Assembly (NCBI GenBank): GCA_029168955.1
Contig: JAPDOI010000020.1
Coordinates: forward strand, 2,844,001-2,908,000
Source: Aplectana chamaeleonis
Lineage: Eukaryota > Nematoda > Chromadorea > Rhabditida > Cosmocercidae
Direction of reading: 5' to 3'
DNA length: 64,000 nt
In this document: positions 10,186 to 20,130 of the stretch, in pieces
How the letters are laid out: each line of letters begins with the position of its first letter
Numbering within the stretch: the first letter of the stretch is position 1
Translations under genes and position numbers: made by a program
Notes under the pieces: generated by a model
Database searches by the model: none
Told to the model about the DNA's origin: nothing
The model's input: the letters and a program-made list of their open reading frames with translations, nothing else

Positions 10186-12157
10186 GCATCGATCTTTTTG
10201 TACCCAATAAAAATGTCCCAGTTAGAAAACAGTTTTTGCCAGGTTACCTACGTACTTTATACAATTCTCGGCCCAGTGCATGGAGAAAAGCTATTTTGGG
10301 ACCAACCTCACTTGATTGGGAAACGTACCATAGCACTGACTCCAAATTTTCTAAGAAGCTTCTTAAGTTCAACCGCTCACGCGAGCGAAGAGTCGTCGGG
10401 TCCAGAGATAAGGCGGCTTTTTTCAAATTGATGAACCAAAGGCTCCCGAAAAAACCAACAATAAGTGCATTGGTTGATGAAAATGGAGAAGTAGTTAGAC
10501 TAGATTTCGAAAAGGCAGAACTCCTTGCAGACACTTTTGCAAAGTCGTACAGTGATCCGAGCAATGACGCAGTTATTTCTTTAGTCCGAGCTTTTCCAGA
10601 AATGCCAGATTCAGTCCGGTTTCACGCCGACGAACTCTACTCATTGCTTTCAAAATGCCCCCAGTCTCTTTCCGAAACTCCGGATGGTATTCCTTCACAG
10701 TTCATTAAAGAACTAGCAGTGTATGTTGTAAATCCGTTAGAACACATCTTCAATCTGAGTTTCATGAATGCCGAAGTTCCCCGTAGATGGAAATGCTCTC
10801 TTATAACGCCTCTTCCTAAAAAACCACCTTACAGTCAGCCGGGGAATTACCGACCAGTTAGTGTAACCTCAATATTCGCCAGACTTTTTGAAAAAGTGGT
10901 TAAAAACCGAATAGTTGATCATCTAAACAATCATAATATTATATCTCCATCTCAGCACGGTTTTCAAAAGAAGAAGTCAACAGAGACAGCTATACTGAAA
11001 GCGCTAAATGATTGGACCATGGTGATAGATAATGGAGGCTCAGTAGACGTTGCATATTTGGATTTTTCTAGAGCGTTTGACAGAGTGTGCCATCTGAGGT
11101 TGAAGGCGAAACTGATTTCAGTCGGAATTCATCCACGTATTGTGTCTTGGGTAGATTCATTTTTAACTGAGCGGACTTTTAGTGTACGGGTGAACCAAGC
11201 TTATTCTGAGCCAAGAAAAGTTCTAAGTGGAGTTCCCCAAGGGTGTGTTCTTTCCCCAGTGTTATTCAATATTTACACTAACGATATACCGAGCCTGGTT
11301 TCATCCTTTGAGGTGAGCTGCATTGCGTTTGCTGATGATATCAAAATATATTGTTCGATAACATCCGCAGGGAGTAGTATGAGGCTGCAGAGTGCAATCA
11401 CCGCTGTAGATCGCTGGTCCCTAGAGTGGAAGTTACCCCATCTCAGGGAAAAACGAAAATGCTTCATCTCGGAAAACGAAATCCAATCTATAGTTATAGT
11501 ATGGGAAATTTTCCCCTAAGTATTGTGTAGAATATTCAAGATCTTGGATTCTTTATAACCAAGGACCTAACTTTTGACTATCATTGCGAGCAAATAGCTA
11601 AAAAAGCAATGAGGGTTATGCACAACTTGTTCCGAGCTCTCACGACACGGGATACCTCTGTTCTATTGAAGGCTTTCAAAACATATGTGAGACCTGTTCT
11701 TGAGTACGGCACCACTGTTTTCTGTCCTTACAAACGCAAAACCATCCTCAAATTGGAAAGTGTGCAGAACAGCTTCACTAGGAAGTTATTCATCAGAAAA
11801 CTAGGTTTTGTATATGATGACATACCTGAAAGCAAAACTAGAAATAGGGAGTTCAATCTCCGATCCCTCTCGTATAGAAGAAGAAGGAACGATCTTGTCA
11901 TGGTCCACAAAATTTTGAGTGATTATTGCGGTCTTGATAGAGAAGATTTGTTTATAGTGAGAGAATCAAGAACGCGAGGCGGGGAGCAAAAAATCGCTCT
12001 CAGCACTGCCAAGACTGCTGTTCGGCACAACTTTTTTGTTAATAGAGCTGGGTCAGACTATTTGAAATTCAGCAAAAAGTTTTCTATCCCTCATGATATA
12101 AAAGGTTTTATCAAAACAGTGGAGTGTTTTCAGAGTTCCTCCGGGCAGAGCAGCTGA
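10186..12157 (+). pseudogene. LINE-A ORF2, 3' part: linker, RT and C-terminus
   Basis: This is the distal half of the ORF that starts at 5190. RT motifs are YLDFSRAFDRVCH (A), SGVPQGCVLSPVLF (B) and AFADDIKIY (C). The frame is open to about 11440, where one extra base near CTTACCCCATCTCAGG shifts it (the old frame gives KTKMLHLGKRNP). A TAG at 11528-11530 follows, after which the C-terminal domain (MRVMHNLFRALTTRD) is open to 12157. It is dead even without the nested insertion. Confidence 0.88.
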
Positions 12158-12399
12158 CCACTATTTGCTTCGCCGACAACGAGTAACAGTTTTACAGATG
12201 TAATTCCGTTTCTTTACCTCATATTAGCTCTAATTTCTCTCTTAGGTCACCACTCGTTTGTTTTCTGCATTTCATCTGTTTGAATCTGGTGTATTTCAAT
12301 TTGCTAAATGTGTATCTTTTTGTAGAAACGGTGTTTTCCAACACGGTCGTCGATGATCGTCGATCGTGTAATAAATATATATATAAAACTTTTAGTAGG

Positions 12400-12540
12400 T
12401 AAAAAACTTGAAAAAAATTTGGGTACCAAAAAATAGGTCCCGAAATGTAGCAGATGTTCTAAAAATCATTTCTGTATAGGTGAGAAAACGGTTTTTTTTT
12501 CACCTCCACCACCTCAAGACTTGTACCTTTCTCTGACCTC
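12400..12540 (-). repeat. Right arm of outer palindromic element
   Basis: Reverse complement of 3756-3895, separated from it by LINE-A and the 3919-4207 foldback. Together the arms would form an element of roughly 0.6-0.8 kb before those insertions. Confidence 0.75.
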
Positions 12541-12654
12541 ACCCTTTTGGCCCATCGCCACACCTATTTGTGTTGTTTTCGTGATTTTTTTGAATTTAAC
12601 TTTTCCCATTTAAAATATAGAAAACACAGTTATTCAAAAATTTAGAAAAATTTT

Positions 12655-12942
12655 AGCAATGTGCTTCTCTGGGCCAAATTCCGGTCTGCAATTGCGTCTC
12701 GACACGCTTCGCGGCCGCACGCTACCGAGTTGGAAGAGTTTCCAGCGCCGCAGCAGTCGATCTGTAGACTCTAGGTGGGTTCCGGAAACTGGAAACTAAG
12801 AAAAATTGAAGAAAACTGTATAAAAAAGCCCACTCAAGTTGGCTTTGGAGCTGGTAGCTCGACCGACTCGAGCGCGTGCGGCCGCAAAGCGTGTCGAGAC
12901 GCAATTGCGGACCTGAAATTGACCCAGATAAGCACAGTAGTT
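12655..12942. mobile_element. Foldback MITE
   Basis: The arms read GCAATTGCGTCTCGACACGC at 12688-12707 and the complement at about 12885-12905, extending outward through GTGCTT(C/A)TCTGGG. The ORFs on both strands here are mirror artefacts. Confidence 0.8.
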
Positions 12943-13008
12943 GAATTCAGTACTTGAAGACCTCCCCCCCGCTCCCCCACTCCGACCAACACCCGCAAAC
13001 TACCAAAC

Positions 13009-13266
13009 TACCGTTCATCTACGAATTCGCGTTTAGTCCGCATAGTACACGCCACTTGCGAAAGCGTGCTGCGGCGCGGTTGCGAGGATCCTCAGACAGG
13101 GATGATGGATCACCCGGAATAACCTGGAATAATCCGGGCACAAAAGGCAAAAACCGCCCGGGTGATCCCACAACCCTGTTTAAGGATGCTCCCAACCGCG
13201 CAGCGGCGCGCTTTCGCAATCAGCGTGTACTTTGCGGACTGAACGGCATGGCGGAGATGAACTGTA
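13009..13266. mobile_element. Foldback MITE, family P, copy 1
   Basis: A 258 bp palindromic element with arms TACCGTTCATCT, TAGTCCGCATAGTACACGC and GGATCACCCGG in order and their complement on the right. A second copy with the same arms is at 57549-57805. Flanking TA suggests a TA target. Confidence 0.82.
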
Positions 13267-13885
13267 GTTAGGTGGGTGGGGGGGGGGGGTGGGGGCTGGA
13301 GGGGACCTTGTTGGAGGGTGGCCTGACCATCTAAGTTATGTTATGTTACGGTATCCTTTCTTACAATATTTGAATAGCAGCACAAAGCACGACCACCTGG
13401 GCCTCCATCGCTATAGCACTATATCGTCACATCTCTAACCACTCCAAAACAGCGGCGCTTTGGCTGGTTTTTTTCTGACCGTGAGAGATTTAACACGTTC
13501 AGAAAATCCACTTTGTTTTTGGGCAGAGCGCCGCGAAGCGGCGCGAACCCCCCGGCTTATGGTTTCCGGACAAAGCGCCGCGAAGCGGCGCTTTGGCCGG
13601 TGTTATCTAATGTTACGCTGTGCTACGTTATATTATGTCATGTTTTATTATGCCGTGCTTACGTTATGCTATGCTATGCTAATTTATGTTATGTTGTGTC
13701 ATGTTATTGCTAGCATATGCTGCATTGCGCTATGCTAGGCTACCTGTCCTTGACATGAAACACAGCGGCTTCGCTGAGTCGTCAGTGTGACCGTCGAAAC
13801 GCCATCCAATTTTTGAAAGGGTCCGTTGAAAATTCTGGTCCCTGAAAAGCAAATCGAATAAAGTTCCAATTTTTTCTAATGTTAT
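13267..13885. other. Repeat-rich spacer with GAA-loop hairpins and pentamer remnants
   Basis: Contains a G run at 13275-13300, ATGTT-type pentamer remnants at about 13340 and 13600-13735, and two perfect hairpins with a GAA loop: 13528-13544 (7 bp stem) and 13571-13595 (11 bp stem). No gene seen. Confidence 0.6.
13571..13595. repeat. GAA-triloop hairpin
   Basis: The sequence forms an 11 bp perfect stem (CAAAGCGCCGC) closed by GAA. A 7 bp version of the same hairpin lies 43 bases upstream, and others are at 26498-26514 and 63093-63115. Confidence 0.7.
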
Positions 13886-13891
13886 TTTATT
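13886..13891 (-). terminator. Possible poly(A) signal of the KCTD-like gene
   Basis: AATAAA on the minus strand directly after the TAA stop. A second overlapping copy (AATAAAATAA) is present. A 3' UTR this short is unusual but possible. Confidence 0.4.
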
Positions 13892-14394
13892 TTATGTTAC
13901 AAATGTCGTCGCCCACCTCCAAACGACTTTATCTCCTCGGAAGAACGGCGGTCCATTTTGCTCCTCATGTTGAATGAAGTCTAACATTGCAGCGATCTCG
14001 AAGTGCTGAGAACTTTACACTTACATATCATCGATTATTTGACGCTCTGTGATCATGCAGATTCTCTGACTGACCTGTGCCTCCCAGCGTAGTTGATCAA
14101 TTTCTGAAACGCTGTCGGGCAACGGAATCCTGCCATCACGGAGGAAATTAAGCACCACTGGGAAGTACTTGGGATCATGGTCGATGAAAATCTCGTCACC
14201 GTCTCGCATACAGGTGATATCGTCTACCAATCTGGATAAGATCTGCTTAAACCTACTAATTTTAGGAGCCGCTGAGCACATTGCTGAACATACTTGCAAA
14301 GTCTGGTGTTAGGGACTCGACACAATGTCCCTACTGTCGTCTCAAACATCGTTCCACCAACATTCAGCTTCACACGACGATTCAACTCCGACAT
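13892..14394 (-). CDS. KCTD-like BTB/POZ (T1) domain protein, three exons
   Basis: Exons are 14394-14294, 14231-14075 and 14005-13892, with introns of 62 and 69 nt starting GTATGT and GTCAGT and ending TCCAG and TCTCAG. Phases agree and the product is 123 residues. The N-terminus has RRVKLNVGGTMFET, then VPNTRL, DGDEIFIDHDPKYFPVV, LNFLRDGRIPLPDS and EAQHFEIAAMLDFI, the standard order of a potassium-channel-tetramerisation BTB domain. Such proteins oligomerise and often act as Cullin-3 adaptors; partners here are unknown. The start is fixed by an in-frame stop just upstream. An AATAAA at 13891-13886 sits right after the stop. The gene lies between foldback MITEs and the mariner. Without splicing the domain appears broken. 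Confidence 0.85.
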
Positions 14395-14839
14395 TTCCAC
14401 GTGCGTTTTGTAGTCCTACTTATTACTTTGTGTTAACATGTATGAAAAAGTGAAAGATCAATGGATATACGAAGGAGCACGGTAATAGCATCATATTTTA
14501 GATTATCGATCGCGATCGTGCAGCCTCCTGACTCTGACTGTAGCCTCAGCTTCTAAAGTGAGACCACGAATAGACTTTGGACTGCGAGCAGAAAGCGCTT
14601 CTCGGCCAGTGCGAGAGATCCCAAGGTCAACCAGAAGGAGGAGGGTAAAAATATAGCACGGGCGCTCCAACCCTACATCAGATTCGGCTTCTGATTAGAG
14701 TACTTTCCGTCACCCTAGTACCGTTTCGCTGCTCCACTGATCACATGATTTTCTGAGGACTTTTTAAGGAGGCATACTAGTGTTTTTTTATTTCTCTGCC
14801 ATTTGTTTGGAAATATGGCTTGATGTCTGTAGGATAGTA
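14395..14839 (+). other. Intergenic region with one candidate exon
   Basis: An open stretch at 14550-14643 lies between GCCTCAG and GTAAAA and reads SKVRPRIDFGLRAES then an Arg-rich end. It could be a plus-strand exon, but no partner exon with matching phase was found. Nothing else was recognised. Confidence 0.25.
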
Positions 14840-14962
14840 CCAGGCCGTCCAATAATTCCTGTCCGAAAATTTTCAAAATTCTATAATTTTTCTTAGAAGT
14901 GTTATAGTATCAGGCAAGTGTAAGAACCTTCTAGAAGGTTCTCCAAAGTTCTGCGTTAGGGG

Positions 14963-14969
14963 TATATAA
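14963..14969 (+). promoter_or_regulatory. TATA box of mariner transposase
   Basis: TATATAA lies 39 bases before the transposase ATG and after the left inverted repeat, at a plausible distance for a transcription start between them. Confidence 0.55.
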
Positions 14970-15007
14970 GGCGCAGTCGCCGCGTCTAGCTACCAGTACA
15001 AGCTAAA

Positions 15008-16000
15008 ATGGACCAAGGTCGAATTCGTACGTTCGTGTACTACGAGTGGCTGCTGGGCAACGACACGGGCACCGCGGTCGCCAACATCTGCAGAGCGTAC
15101 AAGGAGGATGCCGTGTCCCAACGCACAGTCAGCCGCTGGTTCAATCGTTTCGAGAGCGGCGACACGAGCCTCGAGGACAGGGAGCAAAGCGGGAGGCCTT
15201 CTACGGTGGATGATGACGAAGTCCGTCGCTGTATCAAGGAGAAGCCGGAAGCCACCACCCGTGAACTAGCGATGACGCTCGGCTGCAGCAAGTCCTTACT
15301 CGGCTACCACAAAGTTCTGGCCCGTTGGATCCCCCACCGTCTGACGGACGCCAACAAGCAGAGCTGCGTGGCCGTCTGCCAGTCTCTCCTCCTTCGTCCG
15401 CATCGCAAGGAGTTTCTCGAGGACCTGGTCACTGGGGATGAGAGCTGGGTCCTCTACGACAACGTCGCCCGCCGTGCCGTCTGGATCCCGCGCGGAGAAG
15501 AGCCGCCGACGACGCCGAAAGCCGACCTGCACCCGCTGAAGATCATGCTCTGCTGCTGGTGGGACACCAAGGGCATGCTGTACTTCGAGCTGCTCCCGCA
15601 AGGCAGGACGGTCACCGCGTCCATCTACACCGATCAGCTCGAGAAACTAGCCGCCGCCATCCGAGAAAAGCGTCCCCGACGGGCCCCGGTTAACCTGCTG
15701 CACGACAGCGCGCGCCCCCACGTGACGAAGGAGACCCAGCAGAAGCTGGCGAGGCTCGGCTGGGAGACGGTTGCCCATCCGCCGTATTCCCCGGACCTCG
15801 CCCCCTCCGAGTACCACTTGTTCCGCCCGCTGAAGCACCACTTGGCCGGAAGAAAATTCACCAACTACGACAACCTCAAATCCGACAACGCGGACTTCTT
15901 CGAGTCGCAGCCCCCGGAGTTCTGGGCGAAGGGCATCGGCGACCTGCCCAATCGATGGGCCACTGTTGTGGATAACTGTGGTGGTTATATTGTTGATTAG
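15008..16000 (+). CDS. Mariner transposase, DD34E variant
   Basis: A 330-residue intact protein, close to the 340-350 residues usual for mariner. The N-terminal half has two helix-turn-helix segments (AYKEDAVSQRTVSRWFNRF and ARELAMTLGCSKSLL-like), followed by the linker motif. Catalytic motifs are TGDESWVLYDN, LLHDSARPHVTK and YSPDLAPSEYHLF. Most mariners are DD34D with SDYHLF; here 34 residues after the second Asp the third acid is Glu. HDNARPH is also HDSARPH. Both changes leave an acidic triad. It cuts and pastes the element at TA sites. Start chosen at the ATG after the TATA box; AATAAA follows the stop. Activity is not proven. Confidence 0.93.
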   Translation: MDQGRIRTFVYYEWLLGNDTGTAVANICRAYKEDAVSQRTVSRWFNRFESGDTSLEDREQSGRPSTVDDDEVRRCIKEKPEATTRELAMTLGCSKSLLGYHKVLARWIPHRLTDANKQSCVAVCQSLLLRPHRKEFLEDLVTGDESWVLYDNVARRAVWIPRGEEPPTTPKADLHPLKIMLCCWWDTKGMLYFELLPQGRTVTASIYTDQLEKLAAAIREKRPRRAPVNLLHDSARPHVTKETQQKLARLGWETVAHPPYSPDLAPSEYHLFRPLKHHLAGRKFTNYDNLKSDNADFFESQPPEFWAKGIGDLPNRWATVVDNCGGYIVD

Positions 16001-16122
16001 ACTTGTTTTTCAATAAAGTTGAAAAAAAATTAAAAATGGTGGAATTTTCGGACAAGAATTATTGGACAACCTGGTATTTAGGTGTGGCAGACCAGTTTTG
16101 CAAGTAGATTTGACTTTTTCAG

Positions 16123-16163
16123 ACTCCGATGAGGGCGAATCCTCCGAAGCGTTGGTCAAGTAA
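16123..16163 (+). CDS. Candidate terminal exon
   Basis: TTGACTTTTTCAG is a strong acceptor and is followed by an open 41-base stretch encoding SDEGESSEALVK and a TAA stop. It lies just beyond the mariner, so upstream exons would be separated by it. Short enough to be chance; no partner exon established. Confidence 0.22.
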
Positions 16164-16253
16164 AGTCATCATACCACCTCATGCGTGCTACGAACGAACG
16201 TTCAACACATTGTTCTGATGCCGAGGTTTATCGAGAGTCGGACCTGGAGACTG

Positions 16254-16571
16254 ATAAGAACGTAAAGGCCAACCGAACATTGCTCGACACGATGCGGTTG
16301 CGACGCGGCTCTATAATTTTCTGAGTTTGTACTCCTGCTTTGCTATGTCTTGACTACCGGTGGTGCTGTTTCCCTACTACATATCTACTTTAGTAGGGAG
16401 ATCCTGAACTGCTGACCCCTGAAGAAGGACGGTATGTGAATGAAGACGCACCGATATCCACTTCTTTCATACCCTACCTTCAATCAAATTGCTATCATAA
16501 GTTTTGTTTACGAGAGCCGAGACGCTACCGCGTCGTGTCGAGCAATGTTCGGTTGGCCTTTACGTTCTTAT
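16254..16571. mobile_element. TIR MITE, 318 bp, with 7-bp target duplication
   Basis: The terminal repeats begin ATAAGAACGTAAAGGCCAAC and pair for about 59 bp with few mismatches. GAGACTG occurs directly before (16247-16253) and after (16572-16578). The interior has no ORF. High arm identity suggests recent activity. Confidence 0.88.
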
Positions 16572-16579
16572 GAGACTGG

Positions 16580-18190
16580 ACTATTAGACTGGTCATAAAC
16601 AATGGCGACCTTTTTTCCATAAAAATTGTGACAATGGGATGATAAGGGTTGAAATAAGCTATCGATCAATGTAGAGGATAAAATTACATATTATGGCTAT
16701 TCGAGGGGCGTTGCATAGCTCATAAAGCCATCTCTGTTGGTAGCGAAAAGTCAATCATAAAGTCATCCACAGATGGAAATGTCAAAAAAAAGAAAGATGA
16801 AAAGTCAAATAAAGGAAACCGTGGTGATTGTTGACGGTCATTTGGATGTTTTTCGTGCGCTTAATGATGGAGGAACGCACACAAAAATACAGCCAATTTT
16901 TTTTCAAATTCATTCTATGGAAACCTTATTATACCCCAGAACGAGTTCTGGAATCAGTAAACGGTTTGAGTCCCATAGGAGTTTTGCTGGAAAGGTGAAC
17001 AGCGAAAGATTTTACAGTAGCCAGTGGTGTTATAATTACCCTTCACCTTTGTCAGCTCTCTCTGGAGCAGTTGAAGATATAGAAAAGTGTGTACGGAAGT
17101 GACCACGGTGAGGTCCAGAAAGATCAATCAATAACAGTGAAAAGTAGGGATTCAGTGAAAAACAAACCACAGACTAGTACTTGGAGACGCATGTGTTGCG
17201 ACTGTTGTGATGTAAATGCACTCTATTGAAGGTTCAGCTACTTTGTGGATCTGGAGAAAGAAGAGGAGGAGAAGGGAATCAGTTGCGTGGGTCGACCGGC
17301 TTATTGTTTTAAATGTTTCGGCTCCAGAGGGAGGCCTCTTATAGGACCTGCAGGGCAGTGTCTTGGTTAATATTTTCATCCTTGTGCGCGAAGTTAGTCA
17401 CGGAAAGGAGGAAGCCTTTAGCCCGAGATATGTATAGCACACCGAAGGCCAGATTCCTCACTGTGCTAACCCTGGGCTTGTCAACTTGGCCTGGGTTTAG
17501 CCCAAGCGCGATGACGTAATACAATTATAATCTCTAGAGCTAAACCCAACTCAGGACGAAAACCCGGGGTTATTGCAATGACGAATTTGATCATGGATGG
17601 CAAATGCGGCGCTCTTCGCATTAGACTGCTACGCGGTGTATGTATAGCTATCAAAATTTACTTTACCTCAGCCTTTTGTGAAGTAGTGGCAGGAGGCTCT
17701 GTATTTGCTGCACACGGCTCTGTTGGATGTTCGTCCGAGATTAACTAAACCAGGGGTTCGGGTAATTGGTTCCAGATTTATCTGAGAATATGAGAGCTGT
17801 GTGGCCCAAAAATCGGCTGCCCCTTACTGGAGAAGCATTTTGGGCGACTGTCAACATAGTCTATCAAGGGGTACCCGAGTGTCTGTGAACTTAATTTGAG
17901 TAATATGTTTACGTGTTTTATTATTATTATTATTTTTTTATTAAGCATTTTTTGAATAATGAATTTTTTCACTTCCTATTTATTTATCTATTTATTATTA
18001 TTCAAGATTACCTAAATAAATTATTTTTTTTACTTATCATTCATTTATTTATATATTATAACGCTCATTTTACTTATTTATTTATTTTTTCGCCCTCCAT
18101 GAGTTCTCCCTCCTAAGTTGGTAGCAGCCACAGAGAGGGGGGGAAGCTTTCTAACCTGAGTCAGGTTATTTGATCAGGCGAAAAAACACT
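16580..18190. other. Non-coding spacer
   Basis: No convincing gene. 17890-18110 is a low-complexity AT-rich stretch of TTATTTATT type. An ORF at 16773-17102 has no recognisable motif and poor coding character. Confidence 0.5.
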
Positions 18191-18194
18191 GTTA

Positions 18195-18290
18195 ATAGCA
18201 GGGGTGTGCGGCAAAGGAATTTGAAATTTCGGCAAACGGCAACGGCAAATCAAAAAAATCCCCGGCAAACGGCAAACGGCAAAATCTGTT
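18195..18290 (+). repeat. Short CGGCAAA tandem repeat
   Basis: CGGCAAACGG and variants recur six or more times within about 90 bases. Confidence 0.6.
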
Positions 18291-18318
18291 TTGTGCTATA
18301 ATATACCAACATTTGCGT

Positions 18319-18817
18319 ACAAGGGAGGGATGCCAAATTCAGATGGAGTTTCGGGAAGCATTTTTGATATGTTCTAGGGGGAGGACAGTATTCCAATATC
18401 CCATGCTCAGAATCTGCTGAATGCCTCGGGCTGTCCCCAAAAAAGTGAAAACCTGATAAAGGCCAGAACGGTTCGGCCGAAGCGAGCAGAGCCGATTTAA
18501 CGATTGAATTACCTTTAGATGTGTTCAGAATAGATGTAGAAAATTTTGGTGCATTGATTCTGTTTATATCAATGAATATGCATTGTTGCCCAAATGCTGA
18601 TCTATTCTGAACATACCCAAAGGTAATTCGATCGTTAAATCAGCTCTACTCACTTCAGCCTAGCCGTTCTGGCCTGGGTAAAATTAAGATCTTTTTAGGG
18701 ATTGCCTGAGGCATTTAGCAAATTCTGAGTGTAGGATATTGGAACACTGTCCTCCTCCTAGATCATATCATAAGTGCATCTAGAAACTCCATCTGATGCA
18801 GGCGACCCTTCCTTGTT
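18319..18817. mobile_element. Diverged foldback element, about 0.5 kb
   Basis: The arms pair over more than 200 bp with many differences: CAGATGGAGTTTC, GAGGACAGT and TTCAGAATAGAT on the left match complements at 18590-18817. Divergence suggests an older insertion. Confidence 0.75.
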
Positions 18818-19789
18818 ATTCATGTCGTTTTCCATGCAATATCTGCTAGTTACTAGAAGCCTGACGTTTCAATAGCTTTTACAGGAAGAAAAATCCTGTA
18901 TATCAGAAGCTACTTCAAAGTCTCAGGTGATCAGGAGTCACTACCAAGATCAAAAAGGCTGTAAGCTCCATCGCTGGCGATAATTCTGTTCATTACTCTC
19001 CATTTGAAGTTTCCATACAAATCAATGGTAGAGATTCAAAATATAAGCGTCTTCTTGAGCAGTGCAAGGTGTGAAATGCCCGCAGAGGATTTTCTGAGAG
19101 AAGCCTGCGGCCAGCGCTCCCCAGCCTAGTCGATCCGGAGAAGATCAGCAAACCGTATCATGTATGTATGTTGGCTGTGTTGATCATGTGTGTTGGCTTT
19201 AACTGAGCTAAGGTTTCTAACACGGATGCCACTTTTGAATGTAAGACCAGAAAAGAAGCATCATTTAGAAAAGTATTTTTGTAGGGAGATAGTGGCGGTC
19301 CCCTTTTCCTGTGAAATGATGAAGGCAAAGCCATTGCTGTTGGAATCTCATCTGCTGGCACTGCCAATTGTGATCCTACAGCTGAAGGTAATGTTTCGAC
19401 AAAGGCGAAATCTAGCATATGGTTTTTATTGGCTCTGTCTGTTAAGATTATTCGAAAACATAGAATTCGATTGCTGAGGTTCCACATTCAATTTTGATTC
19501 TGAAGCTTTGGGTGATATTTTGGTTGGTTTTCTTGAATATGGACAGAGCCCATGTTATTTCGAAGTTTGCGGATATCCTTCTGTATGTATTCTCCTCGAG
19601 CCTACTTTTAGAGCCACTAGCGTGGCTCCATCGATGCGGAGAGCAATTATTTCATTGCGCTTCATTCTGGAGTGTCTGAATTCTTATCGTTTCGTGAAGA
19701 TTTTTCACTGCATCGCGTTGGGGAAATCGTATGTTGCAGTCAGTCTCTAACCTTACAGCAATCCTCACCAGTCGCTGCTAATCACTCAA
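18818..19789. other. Spacer, no gene recognised
   Basis: Short ORFs occur on both strands. A minus-strand stretch at about 19265-19395 after a CTTCAG acceptor is open, but has no family signature. Confidence 0.4.
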
Positions 19790-20130
19790 AGGCAGTGGTC
19801 GCGATCCTATATGCTTGTCGTCTTTTTCTCTCTGAACCCTTTTCTGGGTCTCGAGTAGTAGGACCTATAAGAAAAAATCGCGAAAAGACCACTGTTTTGG
19901 GCCAAATTTGAAGCCTGAAATTACTTGTCTCTGGATGGTGGACGAGCCCACATCACATCATCGGCATCGATGACCTCTTATATCAAGAATATCAGATGGC
20001 TTTAAATTGAATTTAAATCAATGAACCTTCGGATTCATGTACACATCTATTCAAAAACATTGACTGGAGTGCTTTCTTTCATTGCTCAACTGTTTTTATT
20101 AGGTAAATTTGCATTTATTTCCTCCTCTGA

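Larger units (their letters stand above)
4239..12382 (+). mobile_element. LINE-A: full-length CR1-like non-LTR retrotransposon, interrupted
   Basis: The element has ORF1, an AP endonuclease and a reverse transcriptase in order. It is flanked by an exact 13 bp direct repeat, TATAAAACTTTTA, at 4226-4238 and 12382-12394 (the first base may belong to the tail). The 3' end is an AATAAATATATATA-type tail. Without the nested LINE-B its length is about 4.0 kb. It is inactive: LINE-B interrupts ORF2, and the distal ORF2 has a frameshift near 11440 and a TAG at 11528-11530. Confidence 0.9.
14840..16074 (+). mobile_element. Mariner-family DNA transposon, apparently complete
   Basis: A 1235 bp element with terminal inverted repeats of about 32 bp, CCAGGCCGTCCAATAATTCC on the left and its near complement ending GGACAACCTGG on the right (29 of 32 match). 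It is flanked by TA at 14838-14839 and 16075-16076. It encodes one intact transposase. The coding part is much richer in GC than the flanks. It lies between the KCTD-like gene and a 318 bp MITE. Confidence 0.95.
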
